From: Streptococcus plurextorum DSM 22810
GTDB lineage: Bacteria; Bacillota; Bacilli; Lactobacillales; Streptococcaceae
Direction: 5' to 3'
Length of the DNA stretch: 64,000 nucleotides
NCBI RefSeq assembly: GCF_000423745.1
Contig: NZ_AUIO01000009.1
Span: 1 to 64,000 of the forward strand
A model generated the notes under the pieces. The model saw only the letters and a program-made list of their open reading frames with translations, did not search any database and had not been told where the DNA came from. The translations under genes and the position numbers were made by a program. This document shows, piece after piece, positions 54,081 to 64,000 of the stretch (the stretch's first letter is position 1; each line of letters begins with the position of its first letter).

Positions 54081-54761
54081 CTAAACTCGCTTAATGTAAC
54101 TCTCGTCAACTTCCTGATGACTTTTTAGCCAAATCTCTTCAGCCTCTACCTTTTTGAGATACTGGGGAACAAAATGATGCACAGAAACAGGTGGTAAATC
54201 CTGTCCTAGCCTTCCAATAAACTTTGCCGAAGGTAGCGTCATTTTTATCTTTGCTTGCGGTAAAACTTGTTTAATCTGTTCAGAAAAGTGAGCCACTTCG
54301 CCAACAAAAGTTATGTTTTCCTGATCTTTTAGAAAATCCAAAACTTCTGAAAAGTCCGCATGCCGCTCTGGCTTAATAGCTCTGCCATTTTCATAAAACC
54401 CAACATAAACCGTATTACGACGAGCATCAATCAAGGGAACCACCAGTCCCTTCTGCTGAGGGCACAGCGCTAAAAGACTCGATACACCTACTAAATCAAT
54501 GCCTAAAGTATAAGCAAGGGTTTTAGCTGTCGCCACCGCCACACGAAGCCCTGTATAAGACCCTGGTCCTTCTGCTACGACTATACGCTCCAAGTCAGCC
54601 GGCTGCCACCCTACCTGGTCTGTCAAAAAATCAATGACCGGCATGAGGCTGATACTGTGATTTTTTTTTACCGCTAAGGTCTGTTCAGCAAGTAGTTCTT
54701 CACCATCTAAAAGCGCCACCGACAAGGCTTGATTTGAGGTATCAAAGGCTAGTACTTTCAT
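54081..54761 (-). CDS. tsaB: tRNA threonylcarbamoyladenosine synthesis protein TsaB
   Basis: A 226-residue paralogue and partner of TsaD: KVLAFDTSNQALSVALLDGE, VAEGPGSYTGLRVAVATAKT (about 67-86) are diagnostic. It lacks the metal histidines and has a scaffold role. ATG 54761 has GAAGGAAA before it; the 25 codons open upstream overlap the divergent promoter region of rpoY. First gene of tsaB-rimI-tsaD(-ndk). Confidence 0.95.
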   Translation of the reverse strand: MKVLAFDTSNQALSVALLDGEELLAEQTLAVKKNHSISLMPVIDFLTDQVGWQPADLERIVVAEGPGSYTGLRVAVATAKTLAYTLGIDLVGVSSLLALCPQQKGLVVPLIDARRNTVYVGFYENGRAIKPERHADFSEVLDFLKDQENITFVGEVAHFSEQIKQVLPQAKIKMTLPSAKFIGRLGQDLPPVSVHHFVPQYLKKVEAEEIWLKSHQEVDESYIKRV

Positions 54762-54867
54762 CGTTTTTCCTTCACTAGATATTTTCTCTCCATTATAACA
54801 TAAATCATGGTCACGAACATTATCGAAGATTTCCAAACCTTTTTTTTACTCTGGCGTGACTTTATGA

Positions 54868-54939
54868 TATAATTGAAATAATTGTAAATTCGGGTGAAAA
54901 ATTGAATAAGACTTGTCAAAGGAATATGGTCTTTGACGC
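54868..54939 (+). promoter_or_regulatory. rpoY-rnjA promoter and leader hairpin
   Basis: Extended -10 TGATATAAT ends at 54873. The ~100-nt leader contains a hairpin, GTCAAAG / CTTTGAC with a 9-nt loop, at about 54917-54937. The hairpin has no T tail, so it is not a terminator; it might affect mRNA stability or RNase processing. Confidence 0.5.
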
Positions 54940-54979
54940 ATTTTCGTGTGCTAACCCGCCATAAAAAGAAAGGAATCAT

Positions 54980-55210
54980 ATGATTTATAAAGTATTTTAT
55001 CAAGAAAACAAAGAACGCAGCCCTCGACGTGAAACCACTAAAGTGCTCTATGTTGAAGTAGAGGCTTCTGACGAACGCGAAGGCCGAATCAAGACTCGTA
55101 AGCTAGTCGAAAGCAAAAAAGAATATAACATCGAGTTCATCACACTGTTAGATGAGAAGTCACTCGCTTATGAAAAAGAGACTGGCGTTTTTAAATTAGC
55201 GGAGTTGTAA
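54980..55210 (+). CDS. rpoY: RNA polymerase epsilon subunit
   Basis: A 76-residue acidic/basic small subunit of Firmicutes RNA polymerase ([20 protein letters not shown] at the start, [19 protein letters not shown] in the middle). It binds at the base of the enzyme's secondary side. One base separates it from rnjA, the common arrangement in streptococci and bacilli. Confidence 0.95.
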   Translation: MIYKVFYQENKERSPRRETTKVLYVEVEASDEREGRIKTRKLVESKKEYNIEFITLLDEKSLAYEKETGVFKLAEL

Positions 55211-55211
55211 T

Positions 55212-56894
55212 ATGGCAACAAATATCAATCTTAAACCACACGAGGTTGGGGTTTATGCGATTGGTGGTCTGGGCGAAATCGGTAAAAACACCTACGGTAT
55301 CGAGTATCAAGACGAGATCATTATCGTCGATGCAGGAATTAAATTCCCAGAAGATGATTTACTCGGTATCGACTATGTTATCCCAGATTATTCCTACATC
55401 GTTGAAAATCTCGATCGCGTCAAAGCGCTTGTTATCACTCACGGACACGAGGACCACATCGGAGGCATTCCTTTTCTACTCAAGCAGGCAAATGTCCCAA
55501 TTTATGCTGGACCTCTTGCCTTAGCACTCATTAAAGGGAAACTCGAGGAACACGGACTCCTTCGTGATGCTACACTTTACGAAATCAACCACAATACTGA
55601 GTTGACCTTTAAAAACCTTAAGGTGACCTTTTTCCGTACCACCCACTCTATCCCAGAGCCATTAGGAATCGTCATCCACACCCCACAAGGTAGGGTCGTG
55701 TGTACTGGAGACTTCAAGTTCGACTGGACACCTGTCGGAGAACCTGCGGATATTCACCGCATGGCAGCTCTTGGTGAATCGGGCGTTCTCTGCCTCCTCT
55801 CTGATTCTACCAACGCTGAAGTCCCTACTTTTACCAACTCCGAAAAAGTTGTTGGTCAATCAATCATGAAGATTATCGAAGATATTGATGGACGTATTAT
55901 TTTCGCCTCATTTGCTTCAAATATCTTCCGTTTGCAACAAGCAGCTGAAGCAGCTGTCAAAACTGGTCGAAAAATCGTTGTCTTTGGCCGTTCAATGGAA
56001 AAAGCCATTGTTAATGGAGTTGAACTCGGCTACATCAAGGTACCTAAAGGCACCATCATTGATCCTAGCGAGATGAAAAATTACCATGCCAGCGAAATTC
56101 TTGTCATGTGTACAGGATCACAGGGAGAATCAATGGCTGCGCTTGCTCGTATTGCTAACGGTATGCACCGTCAAGTGACTTTACAGCCTGGTGATACCGT
56201 CATCTTCTCGTCTAGCCCAATTCCAGGAAACACTACCAGTGTCAACAAACTGATCAATACTATTCAAGAAGCTGGCGTTGATGTTATCCATGGTAAAATC
56301 AACAACATTCATACTTCTGGACACGGTGGTCAACAGGAACAAAAACTGATGCTTCGCCTCATGAAACCAAAATATTTCATGCCTGTACACGGCGAATACC
56401 GTATGCAAAAAGTCCACGCAGGACTTGCAGAAGATACCGGTGTTCCTAAAGAAAACATCTTCATTATGGAGAATGGTGACGTGCTTGCCTTGACTGCTGA
56501 TTCCGCTCGTATCTCAGGAAAATTCAACGCTCAAGATATTTACGTGGATGGCAATCGTATCGGTGAAATCGGTGCTGCGGTCCTCCGAGATCGCAAAGAA
56601 CTGTCTGATGACGGTGTTGTTCTTGCCGTTGCGACCGTTGACTTCAAATCGAAGATGATTTTAGCAGGACCTGATATTCTCAGTCGCGGGTTCATCTACA
56701 TGCGCGAATCTGGCGATTTAATCCGAGAAAGTCAACGCGTTCTGTTTAACGCTATTCGTATCGCACTGAAAAACAAAGATGCTAACATTCAAACCGTAAG
56801 CGGTGCTGCAGTCAACGCTCTTCGTCCTTTCCTCTATGAAAAGACCGAACGAGAGCCTATTATCATTCCAATGATTCTAACACCAGATGACTAA
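55212..56894 (+). CDS. rnjA: Ribonuclease J1
   Basis: A 560-residue metallo-beta-lactamase/beta-CASP RNase with 5'-3' exonuclease and endonuclease activity, central to mRNA decay and rRNA maturation. Seen: [19 protein letters not shown], the zinc motif [16 protein letters not shown] (about 75-90), [24 protein letters not shown] and [10 protein letters not shown] with MPVHGEYRM of the beta-CASP part; the C-terminal domain follows (about 450-560). Co-translated with rpoY. Confidence 0.97.
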   Translation: MATNINLKPHEVGVYAIGGLGEIGKNTYGIEYQDEIIIVDAGIKFPEDDLLGIDYVIPDYSYIVENLDRVKALVITHGHEDHIGGIPFLLKQANVPIYAGPLALALIKGKLEEHGLLRDATLYEINHNTELTFKNLKVTFFRTTHSIPEPLGIVIHTPQGRVVCTGDFKFDWTPVGEPADIHRMAALGESGVLCLLSDSTNAEVPTFTNSEKVVGQSIMKIIEDIDGRIIFASFASNIFRLQQAAEAAVKTGRKIVVFGRSMEKAIVNGVELGYIKVPKGTIIDPSEMKNYHASEILVMCTGSQGESMAALARIANGMHRQVTLQPGDTVIFSSSPIPGNTTSVNKLINTIQEAGVDVIHGKINNIHTSGHGGQQEQKLMLRLMKPKYFMPVHGEYRMQKVHAGLAEDTGVPKENIFIMENGDVLALTADSARISGKFNAQDIYVDGNRIGEIGAAVLRDRKELSDDGVVLAVATVDFKSKMILAGPDILSRGFIYMRESGDLIRESQRVLFNAIRIALKNKDANIQTVSGAAVNALRPFLYEKTEREPIIIPMILTPDD

Positions 56895-56924
56895 AAAAAC
56901 TCGAACGACATGTTCGAGTTTTTT
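56888..56924 (+). terminator. Terminator after rnjA
   Basis: Stem AAAAACTCGAAC / GTTCGAGTTTTT with a GACAT loop starting inside the stop region of rnjA. Confidence 0.85.
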
Positions 56925-56946
56925 TGTTCACTTGATACTGTTATAT

Positions 56947-57543
56947 TTACTCAGTTTCTTCAGCTTCAGAAGCTACTTCAGAAACCATCTCTTCAGAAGT
57001 TACTACTTCAGTGGTTTCAGTCTCGCTTGTAGACGTTTCACTAACTGTTGTCGTCTTTTCCTGCACCGTTTGGACGGTTTCTTTTACTTTCGCAGCCGTC
57101 TGATTATAAGCTGATACAAAATCAGCTTTATCTAGTTTTGTTCCCAAAACAAAATTGCTGACAATAACTGCCACCGAAGAAAGGAGGCTAAGCCAGATAC
57201 CGATGCCAAGAGACGCAGAGACACCAAAGTTAGAGAAGTATTCACCACCAAACTGATTAAGAACGTTTTGAAAATTGAGCACATTAATCAGAACAAATAG
57301 GCCACTAATTGCACCTAAAATAATGGTCGCTACGCGAAGATTCTTGGTAAACGACTCTGCGGTATTGCCTACAAAAACCAAGCCCGCAATTACCCCGAAG
57401 AACACAAGCGTAAATTTACCATCACCATGTAAACCATTGACAGATTGTTCCATCCCCCAAGCACCTACAGTCGCCCAAGGCAGAAATGCTGATAGCACAC
57501 CAACTATTGCTGAAATTAAAATCGCTAAACGTTGTTTATCCAT
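56947..57543 (-). CDS. Four-helix membrane protein with acidic Ser/Thr-rich tail, unknown function
   Basis: A 198-residue protein I do not recognise. Four hydrophobic segments lie at about residues 5-28, 45-60, 70-92 and 108-135; after the last one a tail of ~65 residues is rich in Thr, Ser, Glu and Val (TTTVSETSTSETETTEV) with KETVQTVQEK-like coiled character. The gaps between segments are short except for a 15-residue loop GMEQSVNGLHGDG that may face outside. It is monocistronic and convergent with rnjA. There is no signal peptide or catalytic motif. Confidence 0.8.
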   Translation of the reverse strand: MDKQRLAILISAIVGVLSAFLPWATVGAWGMEQSVNGLHGDGKFTLVFFGVIAGLVFVGNTAESFTKNLRVATIILGAISGLFVLINVLNFQNVLNQFGGEYFSNFGVSASLGIGIWLSLLSSVAVIVSNFVLGTKLDKADFVSAYNQTAAKVKETVQTVQEKTTTVSETSTSETETTEVVTSEEMVSEVASEAEETE

Positions 57544-57693
57544 TTTTCATCCTCCTTTTGCTTTTATCATAACGCAATTAGCTATTACTGTCAATCAATC
57601 TTAATAAAAACTTAGGAAAGACAGCACTTCTAGATAAAGAAAGCTTTACACTTCAAAGAGACTGTGATCTGCTTTTCTGTTTTCCATCTCATC

Positions 57694-57720
57694 AAAAAAT
57701 GGTCCGCTGGACCATTTTTT
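57694..57720 (-). terminator. Terminator after glnA
   Basis: Stem AAAATGGTCC / GGACCATTTT with a 3-4-nt loop and a T run overlapping the glnA stop codon; effective on both strands. Confidence 0.85.
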
Positions 57721-59066
57721 TAATATAAATCTAAGTAGTTATCAATTTCCCATTGAGACACAAAGGTTGCGTAACTTGCCCACTCAATCTTCTTAGCCTC
57801 AACAAAATTAGTGTAAATATGCTCTCCTAAGGCGGATTTAATCACGTCATCTTCTTGCAGTGCTTTCAGCGCATTATGCAATGTGGATGGTAAATCAATA
57901 ATGCCTGCCTCACGACGCTCCTCAGCTGTCATGGCATAAATGTTTGTTTCAACTGGCTCTGGAGCATCAATTTTATTTTCAATGCCGTCTAGACCAGCCT
58001 CAAGAAGAACGGCTAAAGCAAGGTAAGGGTTTGCCATCGGATCAACCGAACGCAATTCCAAACGCGTTCCCATTCCACGAGAAGCAGGCACACGAATGAG
58101 GGGCGAGCGATTACGTCCAGCCCATGCAATGTAAACGGGAGCTTCAAACCCTGGTACCAATCGTTTATAAGAGTTAACCGTTGGGTTGATAATAGCCGTA
58201 TAGTTATAGGCGTGCTTCATCAAACCACCCAAGAAATAGTAGGCTGTTTCTGACAACTGCATGCCACAGGGGTCGTTAACATCGTAAAAAGCATTGTTGC
58301 CATCTTGATCAAATAATGACATGTTACAATGCATACCACTTCCAGCAATACCGTACTTAGGTTTAGCCATAAAGGTGGCATATAAACCGTGTTTTCGAGC
58401 GATTGTTTTAACAACTAATTTAAAAATTTGAATATTATCGCAAGCTTTTAGAACGTCTGCGTATTTGAAGTCAATCTCATGCTGACCTACGGCAACTTCG
58501 TGATGGCTAGCTTCTACTTCAAAGCCCATTTGCGTTAGGACATTAACAATCTCGCGGCGAGTATTATCAGCCAAGTCAGTTGGAGCAAGGTCGAAATACC
58601 CTCCCTTATCATTAACTTCAAGAGTTGGGTTGCCTTGTTCGTCTAACTTGAAAAGGAAAAACTCTGGCTCTGGCCCTAAATTGAAAGATTTATAACCAAC
58701 CTTTTCCATATGTTTTAGAGCGCGTTTTAAATTCCCACGAGGATCGCCCGCAAAAGGCTCTCCTTCAGCCGTGTAGATATCACAAATTAGACCTGCCACA
58801 GCTCCGTTTTCATCCCCCCAAGGGAAAACAGTCCAAGTATCAAAATCCGGATAGAGGTACATATCAGATTCATTGATACGTACAAACCCTTCAATCGAAG
58901 AACCATCAAACATTACCTTATTTGATAATACTTTCTCTAGCTGTTCTTCTGTTGCAGGAATTTCAACGTTTTTCATCACTCCTAAAATGTCTGAAAACAT
59001 CAATCTTAGAAAAGTTACATTTTTCTCTTTAACTTCGCGACGAATATCCGCTGCTGTAATTGTCAT
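57720..59066 (-). CDS. glnA: Glutamine synthetase, type I
   Basis: A 448-residue dodecameric enzyme that makes glutamine from glutamate and ammonia. Seen: [33 protein letters not shown], the metal/ATP region [27 protein letters not shown] and [13 protein letters not shown]. The GSI-alpha type lacks the adenylylation tyrosine loop, so control is by feedback and by GlnR. ATG 59066 has GGAG 9 nt upstream; the upstream 13 codons overlap the end of glnR. It forms the glnR-glnA operon with a 35-bp gap. Confidence 0.97.
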   Translation of the reverse strand: MTITAADIRREVKEKNVTFLRLMFSDILGVMKNVEIPATEEQLEKVLSNKVMFDGSSIEGFVRINESDMYLYPDFDTWTVFPWGDENGAVAGLICDIYTAEGEPFAGDPRGNLKRALKHMEKVGYKSFNLGPEPEFFLFKLDEQGNPTLEVNDKGGYFDLAPTDLADNTRREIVNVLTQMGFEVEASHHEVAVGQHEIDFKYADVLKACDNIQIFKLVVKTIARKHGLYATFMAKPKYGIAGSGMHCNMSLFDQDGNNAFYDVNDPCGMQLSETAYYFLGGLMKHAYNYTAIINPTVNSYKRLVPGFEAPVYIAWAGRNRSPLIRVPASRGMGTRLELRSVDPMANPYLALAVLLEAGLDGIENKIDAPEPVETNIYAMTAEERREAGIIDLPSTLHNALKALQEDDVIKSALGEHIYTNFVEAKKIEWASYATFVSQWEIDNYLDLY

Positions 59067-59101
59067 GTGATTTTCTCCATTTAAATCTATAAACCAATGC
59101 A

Positions 59102-59470
59102 TCAAAGACGCATGCCGCCAATATGTGTGCTAGGAGAACCGAACCGCGCTTGGTTACGAAGCTCATCTTGTAAAAGCCGTCGAATCTCAGCGTCAGATAG
59201 AGCCTTTTTCTGCTCTGTTTTCCGCTGACGCGCAGCATATTCTTGCTTGATAGCTGCCATATTCAGACCTGCAGATAAAAAATCTTTAATTTCTAACAAA
59301 CGATCCATATCGTTCAACGAATACATGCGGCGATTGCCCTCGCTACGATCCGGTAAAATCAAACCTTGATCTTCATAGTAGCGAATTTGGCGCGCTGTCA
59401 AATCCGTTAATTTCATAACAGCTCCGATAGGAAAGATAGATAGATTACGTCTTAATTCTTTTTCTTTCAC
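59102..59470 (-). CDS. glnR: MerR-family nitrogen regulator GlnR
   Basis: A 122-residue repressor: winged HTH (about 14-75; [20 protein letters not shown]) and a C-terminal tail that senses glutamine-bound GlnA. It represses glnRA and ammonium/glutamine uptake genes in nitrogen-rich conditions. A perfect GlnR box precedes its promoter. Confidence 0.95.
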   Translation of the reverse strand: MKEKELRRNLSIFPIGAVMKLTDLTARQIRYYEDQGLILPDRSEGNRRMYSLNDMDRLLEIKDFLSAGLNMAAIKQEYAARQRKTEQKKALSDAEIRRLLQDELRNQARFGSPSTHIGGMRL

Positions 59471-59492
59471 AAGATACTCCTATACAAATATC

Positions 59493-59545
59493 ATTATAAA
59501 TCTAATAGTTTTCAATGTCAAGTATTCATGTCACATTTTGTGACA
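59493..59545 (-). promoter_or_regulatory. glnRA promoter and GlnR box
   Basis: Minus strand TTGACA (59521-59516), 17-bp spacer, TATAAT (59498-59493). Seven bases upstream of the -35, 59529-59545 reads TGTCACATTTTGTGACA, a perfect dyad that fits the TGTNAN7TNACA consensus. Confidence 0.9.
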
Positions 59546-59548
59546 TAG

Positions 59549-60070
59549 TCATTTTTTCTCTTTGACCAGTTTCGCCTTTATTCTATCCACATCAGCATTG
59601 ACCAATATGGCTATAAAGACACCAATAAAGGTTTCAAATACCCTAACTAAGGCATATTGAATGGAGCTACCTATGGGATTTGACAAGGTAATGATGAGCA
59701 AGGCTGAAACACTGCCGATAATACCATTTTTATTATCCATAGAAACATTTGTCATAATTGTTAACATGGTGACGATAGGAATGAAAATCAACGCTATCAG
59801 GTAATGGCTAGGGAATATCCAATCAATAATGAAATAAATAATAGCATAGAGGCCTCCTATGGTATTGCCCAAGATTCTAGAGCTTCCAAAATCTAGACTT
59901 TTACCGAAATCCTCACGCAAACTAAAAACAGCTGTCAGGGCCGCAATATTGGTCCCTTCCCATCCAAATAACTGAAATAGTAAAATCACGAGAAACACAG
60001 CAATACCAGTCTTTAAGGTCCGCATCCCTAGTTTGAATTTTTTAGGGTCAAATCGATACTTTTTCCACAT
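59549..60070 (-). CDS. Aromatic acid exporter family (FUSC-like) membrane protein
   Basis: A 173-residue membrane protein with about five hydrophobic segments (about 18-35, 60-75, 78-95, 98-112, 130-160), similar to the ArAE_1 membrane domain (KTGIAVFLVILLFQLFGWEG, LTAVFSLREDFGKSLDFGSS, RILGNTIGG). The cytoplasmic C-terminal half of full-size members is lacking, which is normal for the short Gram-positive form. The start is ATG 60070; it has no ribosome site and the -10 (TGTTACAAT) ends 6 nt upstream, so the mRNA is probably leaderless. Exported substrate unknown. Confidence 0.82.
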   Translation of the reverse strand: MWKKYRFDPKKFKLGMRTLKTGIAVFLVILLFQLFGWEGTNIAALTAVFSLREDFGKSLDFGSSRILGNTIGGLYAIIYFIIDWIFPSHYLIALIFIPIVTMLTIMTNVSMDNKNGIIGSVSALLIITLSNPIGSSIQYALVRVFETFIGVFIAILVNADVDRIKAKLVKEKK

Positions 60071-60076
60071 ATGCTT

Positions 60077-60085
60077 ATTGTAACA
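60077..60085 (-). promoter_or_regulatory. Extended -10 promoter giving a leaderless mRNA
   Basis: Minus strand TGTTACAAT, six bases, then ATG of the exporter-like gene. This is the same geometry as at recG. No -35 of quality is present. Confidence 0.5.
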
Positions 60086-60164
60086 CGAAGTTTGCATTTT
60101 GGGGCATTCAAAATCAAATAACTTTGACAAAGATGACTCTCTCTTACCTCTAAGCTAACTAGTC

Positions 60165-60695
60165 TTATAACAGGTATTCAAAGATTGTTTCGACCTGCTT
60201 ATTTTCTTTTATTTTGATGACTTTTACAGCAATCATTTGAGCTGATAAGGGCCTTAACCTTTCTAGACAATAAGCATAAGCCCTTGCAAACTTTTCTTCT
60301 GGGACACGATTAGCCAGGGTCAGATGAGGAATCCAATTGTCAGGGTGATAAAGTGAAGCACTTGACACCGCCTCAGCCAAAACCTGATGTATCGCCAAAT
60401 GAAATTGCGATAATTCAAGTGTTTTAATGGGATTCAAAGTCAGTATTCGAGCTCCCAAAAAAGAAGATAATTGGTTGAAATGAAGGGACAATCGCGAGTA
60501 ACTAGATAAACACAACCTCAACTTTTCTACCCAAACGTTGATATCCTCCGTTTCAAAGGAGGCTAGAGTCACATGAGGCTCTCTATTTTCCACCTCATCA
60601 GCATAGTGGGACAGATTTTCAGCTCTTAGCCCCTTCCAAATCTCGTTAATCTGATCAACTAACTCCTGCTCAAAGATACCTATCACAGCATACAT
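60165..60695 (-). CDS. 2H phosphoesterase (2'-5' RNA ligase-like) protein
   Basis: A 176-residue protein with the two HxT/S motifs of the 2H family: EPHVTLASFE (about residues 44-53) and WIPHLTLANR (about 121-130). Such enzymes hydrolyse or form 2'-5' or 2',3'-cyclic phosphodiester bonds. The start is ATG 60695 with GGGAGAAAG before it. It is encoded between pgk and the exporter-like gene in the same direction. Its RNA or nucleotide substrate is unknown. Confidence 0.82.
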   Translation of the reverse strand: MYAVIGIFEQELVDQINEIWKGLRAENLSHYADEVENREPHVTLASFETEDINVWVEKLRLCLSSYSRLSLHFNQLSSFLGARILTLNPIKTLELSQFHLAIHQVLAEAVSSASLYHPDNWIPHLTLANRVPEEKFARAYAYCLERLRPLSAQMIAVKVIKIKENKQVETIFEYLL

Positions 60696-60767
60696 TTCTC
60701 TTTCTCCCTTGTATTGTTATTAAATCTCACCACACCAATCATCTCCGCAAACTGGTCAATGATACGA

Positions 60768-60797
60768 CAAAAGAGTTGCTTTCACAACCCTTTTCAT
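60768..60797 (-). terminator. Terminator after pgk
   Basis: Stem AAAAGGGTTG / CAACTCTTTT (one G-T pair) with a 6-nt loop, T4 tail on the minus strand, 10 bp after the pgk stop. Confidence 0.75.
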
Positions 60798-60806
60798 CGT
60801 CATATA

Positions 60807-62006
60807 TTACTTTTCAGTCAATGCTGCAAGTCCTGGAAGAACCTTACCTTCAAGGAGTTCCATTGATGCACCACCACCTGTTGAGATCCATGAGAATTTA
60901 TCTGCACGACCAAGGTTAATAGCAGCCGCTGCTGAGTCACCACCACCGATGATTGATTTCACGCCTGGTTGTTTCACGATAGCGTCCATTACACCGATTG
61001 TACCAGCTTGGAAGTCTGGATTTTCAAATACACCCATAGGACCGTTCCAAACAACTGTTTTGGCACCAGTCAATTCTGCATCGAATTTAGCGATTGACTT
61101 AGGACCGATGTCAAGACCAAGGAAGCCTTCTGACACTGCTTCGCCTTCTGTATCGCGAACTTCAGTGTAACCTGCAAACGCGTTTGCTTCTTTTGAGTCA
61201 ACTGGCAAGATCAATTTGCCGTTTGATTTTTCAAGCAATTCTTTTGCAACATCAAGCTTGTCTTCTTCTACAAGAGAGTTACCGATTTCGATACCTTGAG
61301 CCTTGTAGAACGTGTAAGTCATACCACCACCGATAAGAACTTTATCCGCTTTTTCAAGAAGGTTTTCGATAACACCAATTTTGTCAGATACTTTTGAACC
61401 ACCAAGGATAGCGATAAATGGACGCTCTGGTGTTTCAACAGCTTCTTGGATGTAAGCAATTTCGTTTTCCAAAAGGAAACCAGCTACTGCTTTTTCTACG
61501 TTTGCTGAGATACCAACGTTTGATGCGTGGGCACGGTGTGCAGTACCAAATGCGTCGTTAACGAAGATTCCGTCACCAAGTGAAGCCCAGTATTGACCAA
61601 GCTCAGCATCGTTTTTAGATTCTTTCTTACCGTCAACATCTTCGAAACGAGTGTTTTCAACAAGAAGAACTTGTCCGTCTTCCAAAGCGTTGATAGCAGC
61701 TTCCAATTCAGCACCACGAGTTGCACCAGCAACGAAAGCAACCTCTTGACCCAATTTAGCTGCCAAGTCAGCTGCCACTGGAGCCAATGATTTACCTTCT
61801 TTGTCAGCTTCTTCTTTTACACGACCAAGGTGTGAGAAGAGGATTGCACGTCCACCTTGCTCAAGGATATACTTGATGGTTGGAAGAGCCGCAGTGATAC
61901 GGTTGTCGTTTGTGATAACGCCGTCTTTCAAAGGTACGTTAAAGTCCACGCGGACAAGAACTTTTTTACCCTTCAATTCAACGTCTTTAACAGTCAATTT
62001 TGCCAT
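60807..62006 (-). CDS. pgk: Phosphoglycerate kinase
   Basis: The 399-residue glycolytic kinase that makes ATP from 1,3-bisphosphoglycerate. Seen: [14 protein letters not shown] (about 16-29), the HLGR segment, [33 protein letters not shown] and [16 protein letters not shown]. Codons are highly optimised. It is monocistronic from TTGGTA-17-TATAAT at 62041-62069. In several streptococci pgk follows gap directly; here 12 kb separate the two (recalled comparison). Confidence 0.98.
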   Translation of the reverse strand: MAKLTVKDVELKGKKVLVRVDFNVPLKDGVITNDNRITAALPTIKYILEQGGRAILFSHLGRVKEEADKEGKSLAPVAADLAAKLGQEVAFVAGATRGAELEAAINALEDGQVLLVENTRFEDVDGKKESKNDAELGQYWASLGDGIFVNDAFGTAHRAHASNVGISANVEKAVAGFLLENEIAYIQEAVETPERPFIAILGGSKVSDKIGVIENLLEKADKVLIGGGMTYTFYKAQGIEIGNSLVEEDKLDVAKELLEKSNGKLILPVDSKEANAFAGYTEVRDTEGEAVSEGFLGLDIGPKSIAKFDAELTGAKTVVWNGPMGVFENPDFQAGTIGVMDAIVKQPGVKSIIGGGDSAAAAINLGRADKFSWISTGGGASMELLEGKVLPGLAALTEK

Positions 62007-62040
62007 GAGATAAAAACTCCTTAAAATTTAATACTTGTTT

Positions 62041-62069
62041 ATTATATCACAATTTTTTTGACTTACCAA
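62041..62069 (-). promoter_or_regulatory. pgk promoter
   Basis: Minus strand TTGGTA, 17-bp spacer, TATAAT with TGTGA just upstream of the -10; leader about 30 nt. Confidence 0.7.
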
Positions 62070-62212
62070 TCATTTTATACCAGTTATAGAAGCTCTTGAG
62101 AACCTCATCCTATCTGCTCTGCTATTTTCCAATAGCCAAAAATGACTGACAAATGGGGACTTTTTTGATAGAATGGTAGGGCTAAAACTCAGGACTGTTT
62201 TTCCTGAAGTAA

Positions 62213-63367
<1,155 letters not shown>

Positions 63368-63373
63368 AATAGG

Positions 63374-63402
63374 CAAAAATCGAGTGTTCGCTCGATTTTT
63401 TG
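63374..63402 (+). terminator. Terminator after tgt
   Basis: Stem AAATCGAG / CTCGATTT with a short loop and T6 tail, just after the tgt stop codon. Confidence 0.8.
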
Positions 63403-63558
63403 ATGCCTTACTACCACCAAAAACGGCTATTCCTAAGAATAACCTAAAAGATAGCCAAAATTCATTAAACCGCGCAGAAATAGCTGTTTGCAATAACTGT
63501 TAGAACAAAGCACCTTGTTTTTTTAATGTGTTTTCCGTACTGACTGTATCTGGAAATA

Positions 63559-63587
63559 TTGACAAGCTTTCGTCTGCTTATTATACT
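63559..63587 (+). promoter_or_regulatory. Promoter of the CHY zinc-finger/bioY unit
   Basis: TTGACA, 17-bp spacer, TATACT, about 20 bp before the ATG at 63607. An open frame that begins at the TTG of the -35 is therefore not the gene start. Confidence 0.75.
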
Positions 63588-63606
63588 ATCTTTAGAGGAG
63601 ATTGAG

Positions 63607-63924
63607 ATGTTGATTAAAGGACTTGAGCTTGATTCAGCTGGCCGTTGCCTACATTACCACACTGATTTAGATATTGTGGCTTTACAGTGCCAGATTTGTC
63701 AAGCCTTCTATGCTTGCTATCTTTGCCACGACGCCTTAGAAGAACATCCTTTTGAACCTCATGATATTGATAATACGAAACCTATTTTTTGCGGTAACTG
63801 TAAGACCTATTTGAGCTTTGAAGACTACCACCAGGGCTCTTGCCCTTCTTGTCAGCACCGCTTTAACCCAAATTGTAAAAAACATTATTCTATTTACTTC
63901 AAAGGAGTTAAAAATGAACCTTAA
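63607..63924 (+). CDS. CHY zinc-finger protein
   Basis: A 105-residue protein full of zinc ligands: CLHYHTDLDIVALQCQICQ (about 15-33), CYLCHDALEEH, CGNCKTYLSFEDY and CPSCQHRFNPNCKKHY at the end, the CHY-type arrangement that binds three zinc ions. Function in bacteria is unknown. ATG 63607 follows GAGGAG 6-7 nt upstream. Its last 11 bp overlap bioY, so the two are translationally coupled, which hints at a link with biotin uptake but does not prove one. Confidence 0.88.
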   Translation: MLIKGLELDSAGRCLHYHTDLDIVALQCQICQAFYACYLCHDALEEHPFEPHDIDNTKPIFCGNCKTYLSFEDYHQGSCPSCQHRFNPNCKKHYSIYFKGVKNEP

Positions 63925-64000
63925 AGCAAAAGATTTAGTTGCTATCGCGATGATGGCTGCCTTCATCATCGCTCTAGGCAGTATTCCTGCTATCCCTCTA
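63914..64000 (+). CDS. bioY: Biotin transporter BioY, N-terminal start (partial)
   Basis: The first 29 codons (MNLKAKDLVAIAMMAAFIIA then LGSIPAIPL) match the N-terminus of BioY, the substrate-binding membrane component of a biotin ECF transporter. The ATG at 63914 has AAAGGAG 8 nt upstream and overlaps the CHY gene by 11 bp. The rest is outside the window. Confidence 0.75.
   Translation, partial: MNLKAKDLVAIAMMAAFIIALGSIPAIPL

Noticed and set aside
63559..63606. Upstream start for the CHY zinc-finger protein at a TTG
   Set aside because: That TTG is the -35 of the promoter (TTGACA-17-TATACT), so it cannot be translated from this transcript.

Overview
The window is chromosomal DNA of a low-GC Gram-positive coccus and reads as the core genome of a Streptococcus. 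The evidence is gene content and protein style: CodY with its exact 15-bp operator, GlnR/GlnA, FakA/Asp23, RpoY/RNase J1, the msm/gtfA sucrose-phosphorylase operon, and Streptococcus-like RecG and Tgt. The species cannot be fixed from sequence alone. No phage, insertion sequence, rRNA operon or CRISPR array was seen; one tRNA gene (Leu, anticodon AAG) is present.

Layout. 1-1.5 kb: the tail of an amino-acid ABC ATPase, then a stomatin-like membrane protein with two very small membrane proteins beside it. 1.7-6.4 kb: branched-chain amino-acid synthesis (ilvB-ilvN-ilvC, then ilvA), with CodY boxes in front of ilvB and ilvA. 6.5-18.7 kb: housekeeping genes (HIT protein, S41 peptidase, fakA-asp23, rpmB, fba, nagA, Na/Pi transporter, aminotransferase, HAD-MazG fusion, asparaginase) and, from 18.8 kb, an aldo/keto reductase. 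19.9-28.5 kb: a full lsr-type autoinducer-2 uptake and processing operon transcribed as lsrA-C-D-B-F-R-K-cupin from one promoter whose -35 is overlapped by a perfect cre site. 28.5-31.2 kb: recG between two inverted copies of an intergenic repeat. 31-34.5 kb: an orphan solute-binding protein, tRNA-Leu, a nicotinamidase-like hydrolase, codY, a degraded XRE regulator and rpmH.

34.6-38.5 kb: a small catabolic locus of unknown substrate. A LacI regulator and VOC protein diverge from a DapA-family lyase and an Nramp-fold transporter that lacks the Nramp metal motif; the transporter gene carries a frameshift that removes a hydrophobic C-terminal helix. 38.5-46.2 kb: msmR diverging from aga-msmE-msmF-msmG-gtfA (melibiose/raffinose uptake and sucrose phosphorolysis) with no ATPase gene. 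46.4-64 kb: central metabolism and translation (galM, gap, fusA, rpsG, rpsL, ndk), tsaD-rimI-tsaB, rpoY-rnjA, glnR-glnA under a textbook GlnR box, pgk, tgt, a CHY zinc-finger protein and the first codons of bioY.

How it works together: nitrogen and amino-acid state is read by CodY and GlnR, and carbon state by CcpA-type cre sites at the lsr, lyase and msm promoters. The two best candidates for new biology are the lsr operon, in which a cupin occupies the place of LsrG, and the LacI/VOC/lyase/Nramp-like locus. Several start codons are placed downstream of the longest open frame because of clear ribosome binding sites; two genes (recG and an aromatic-acid-exporter-like gene) appear to be leaderless.
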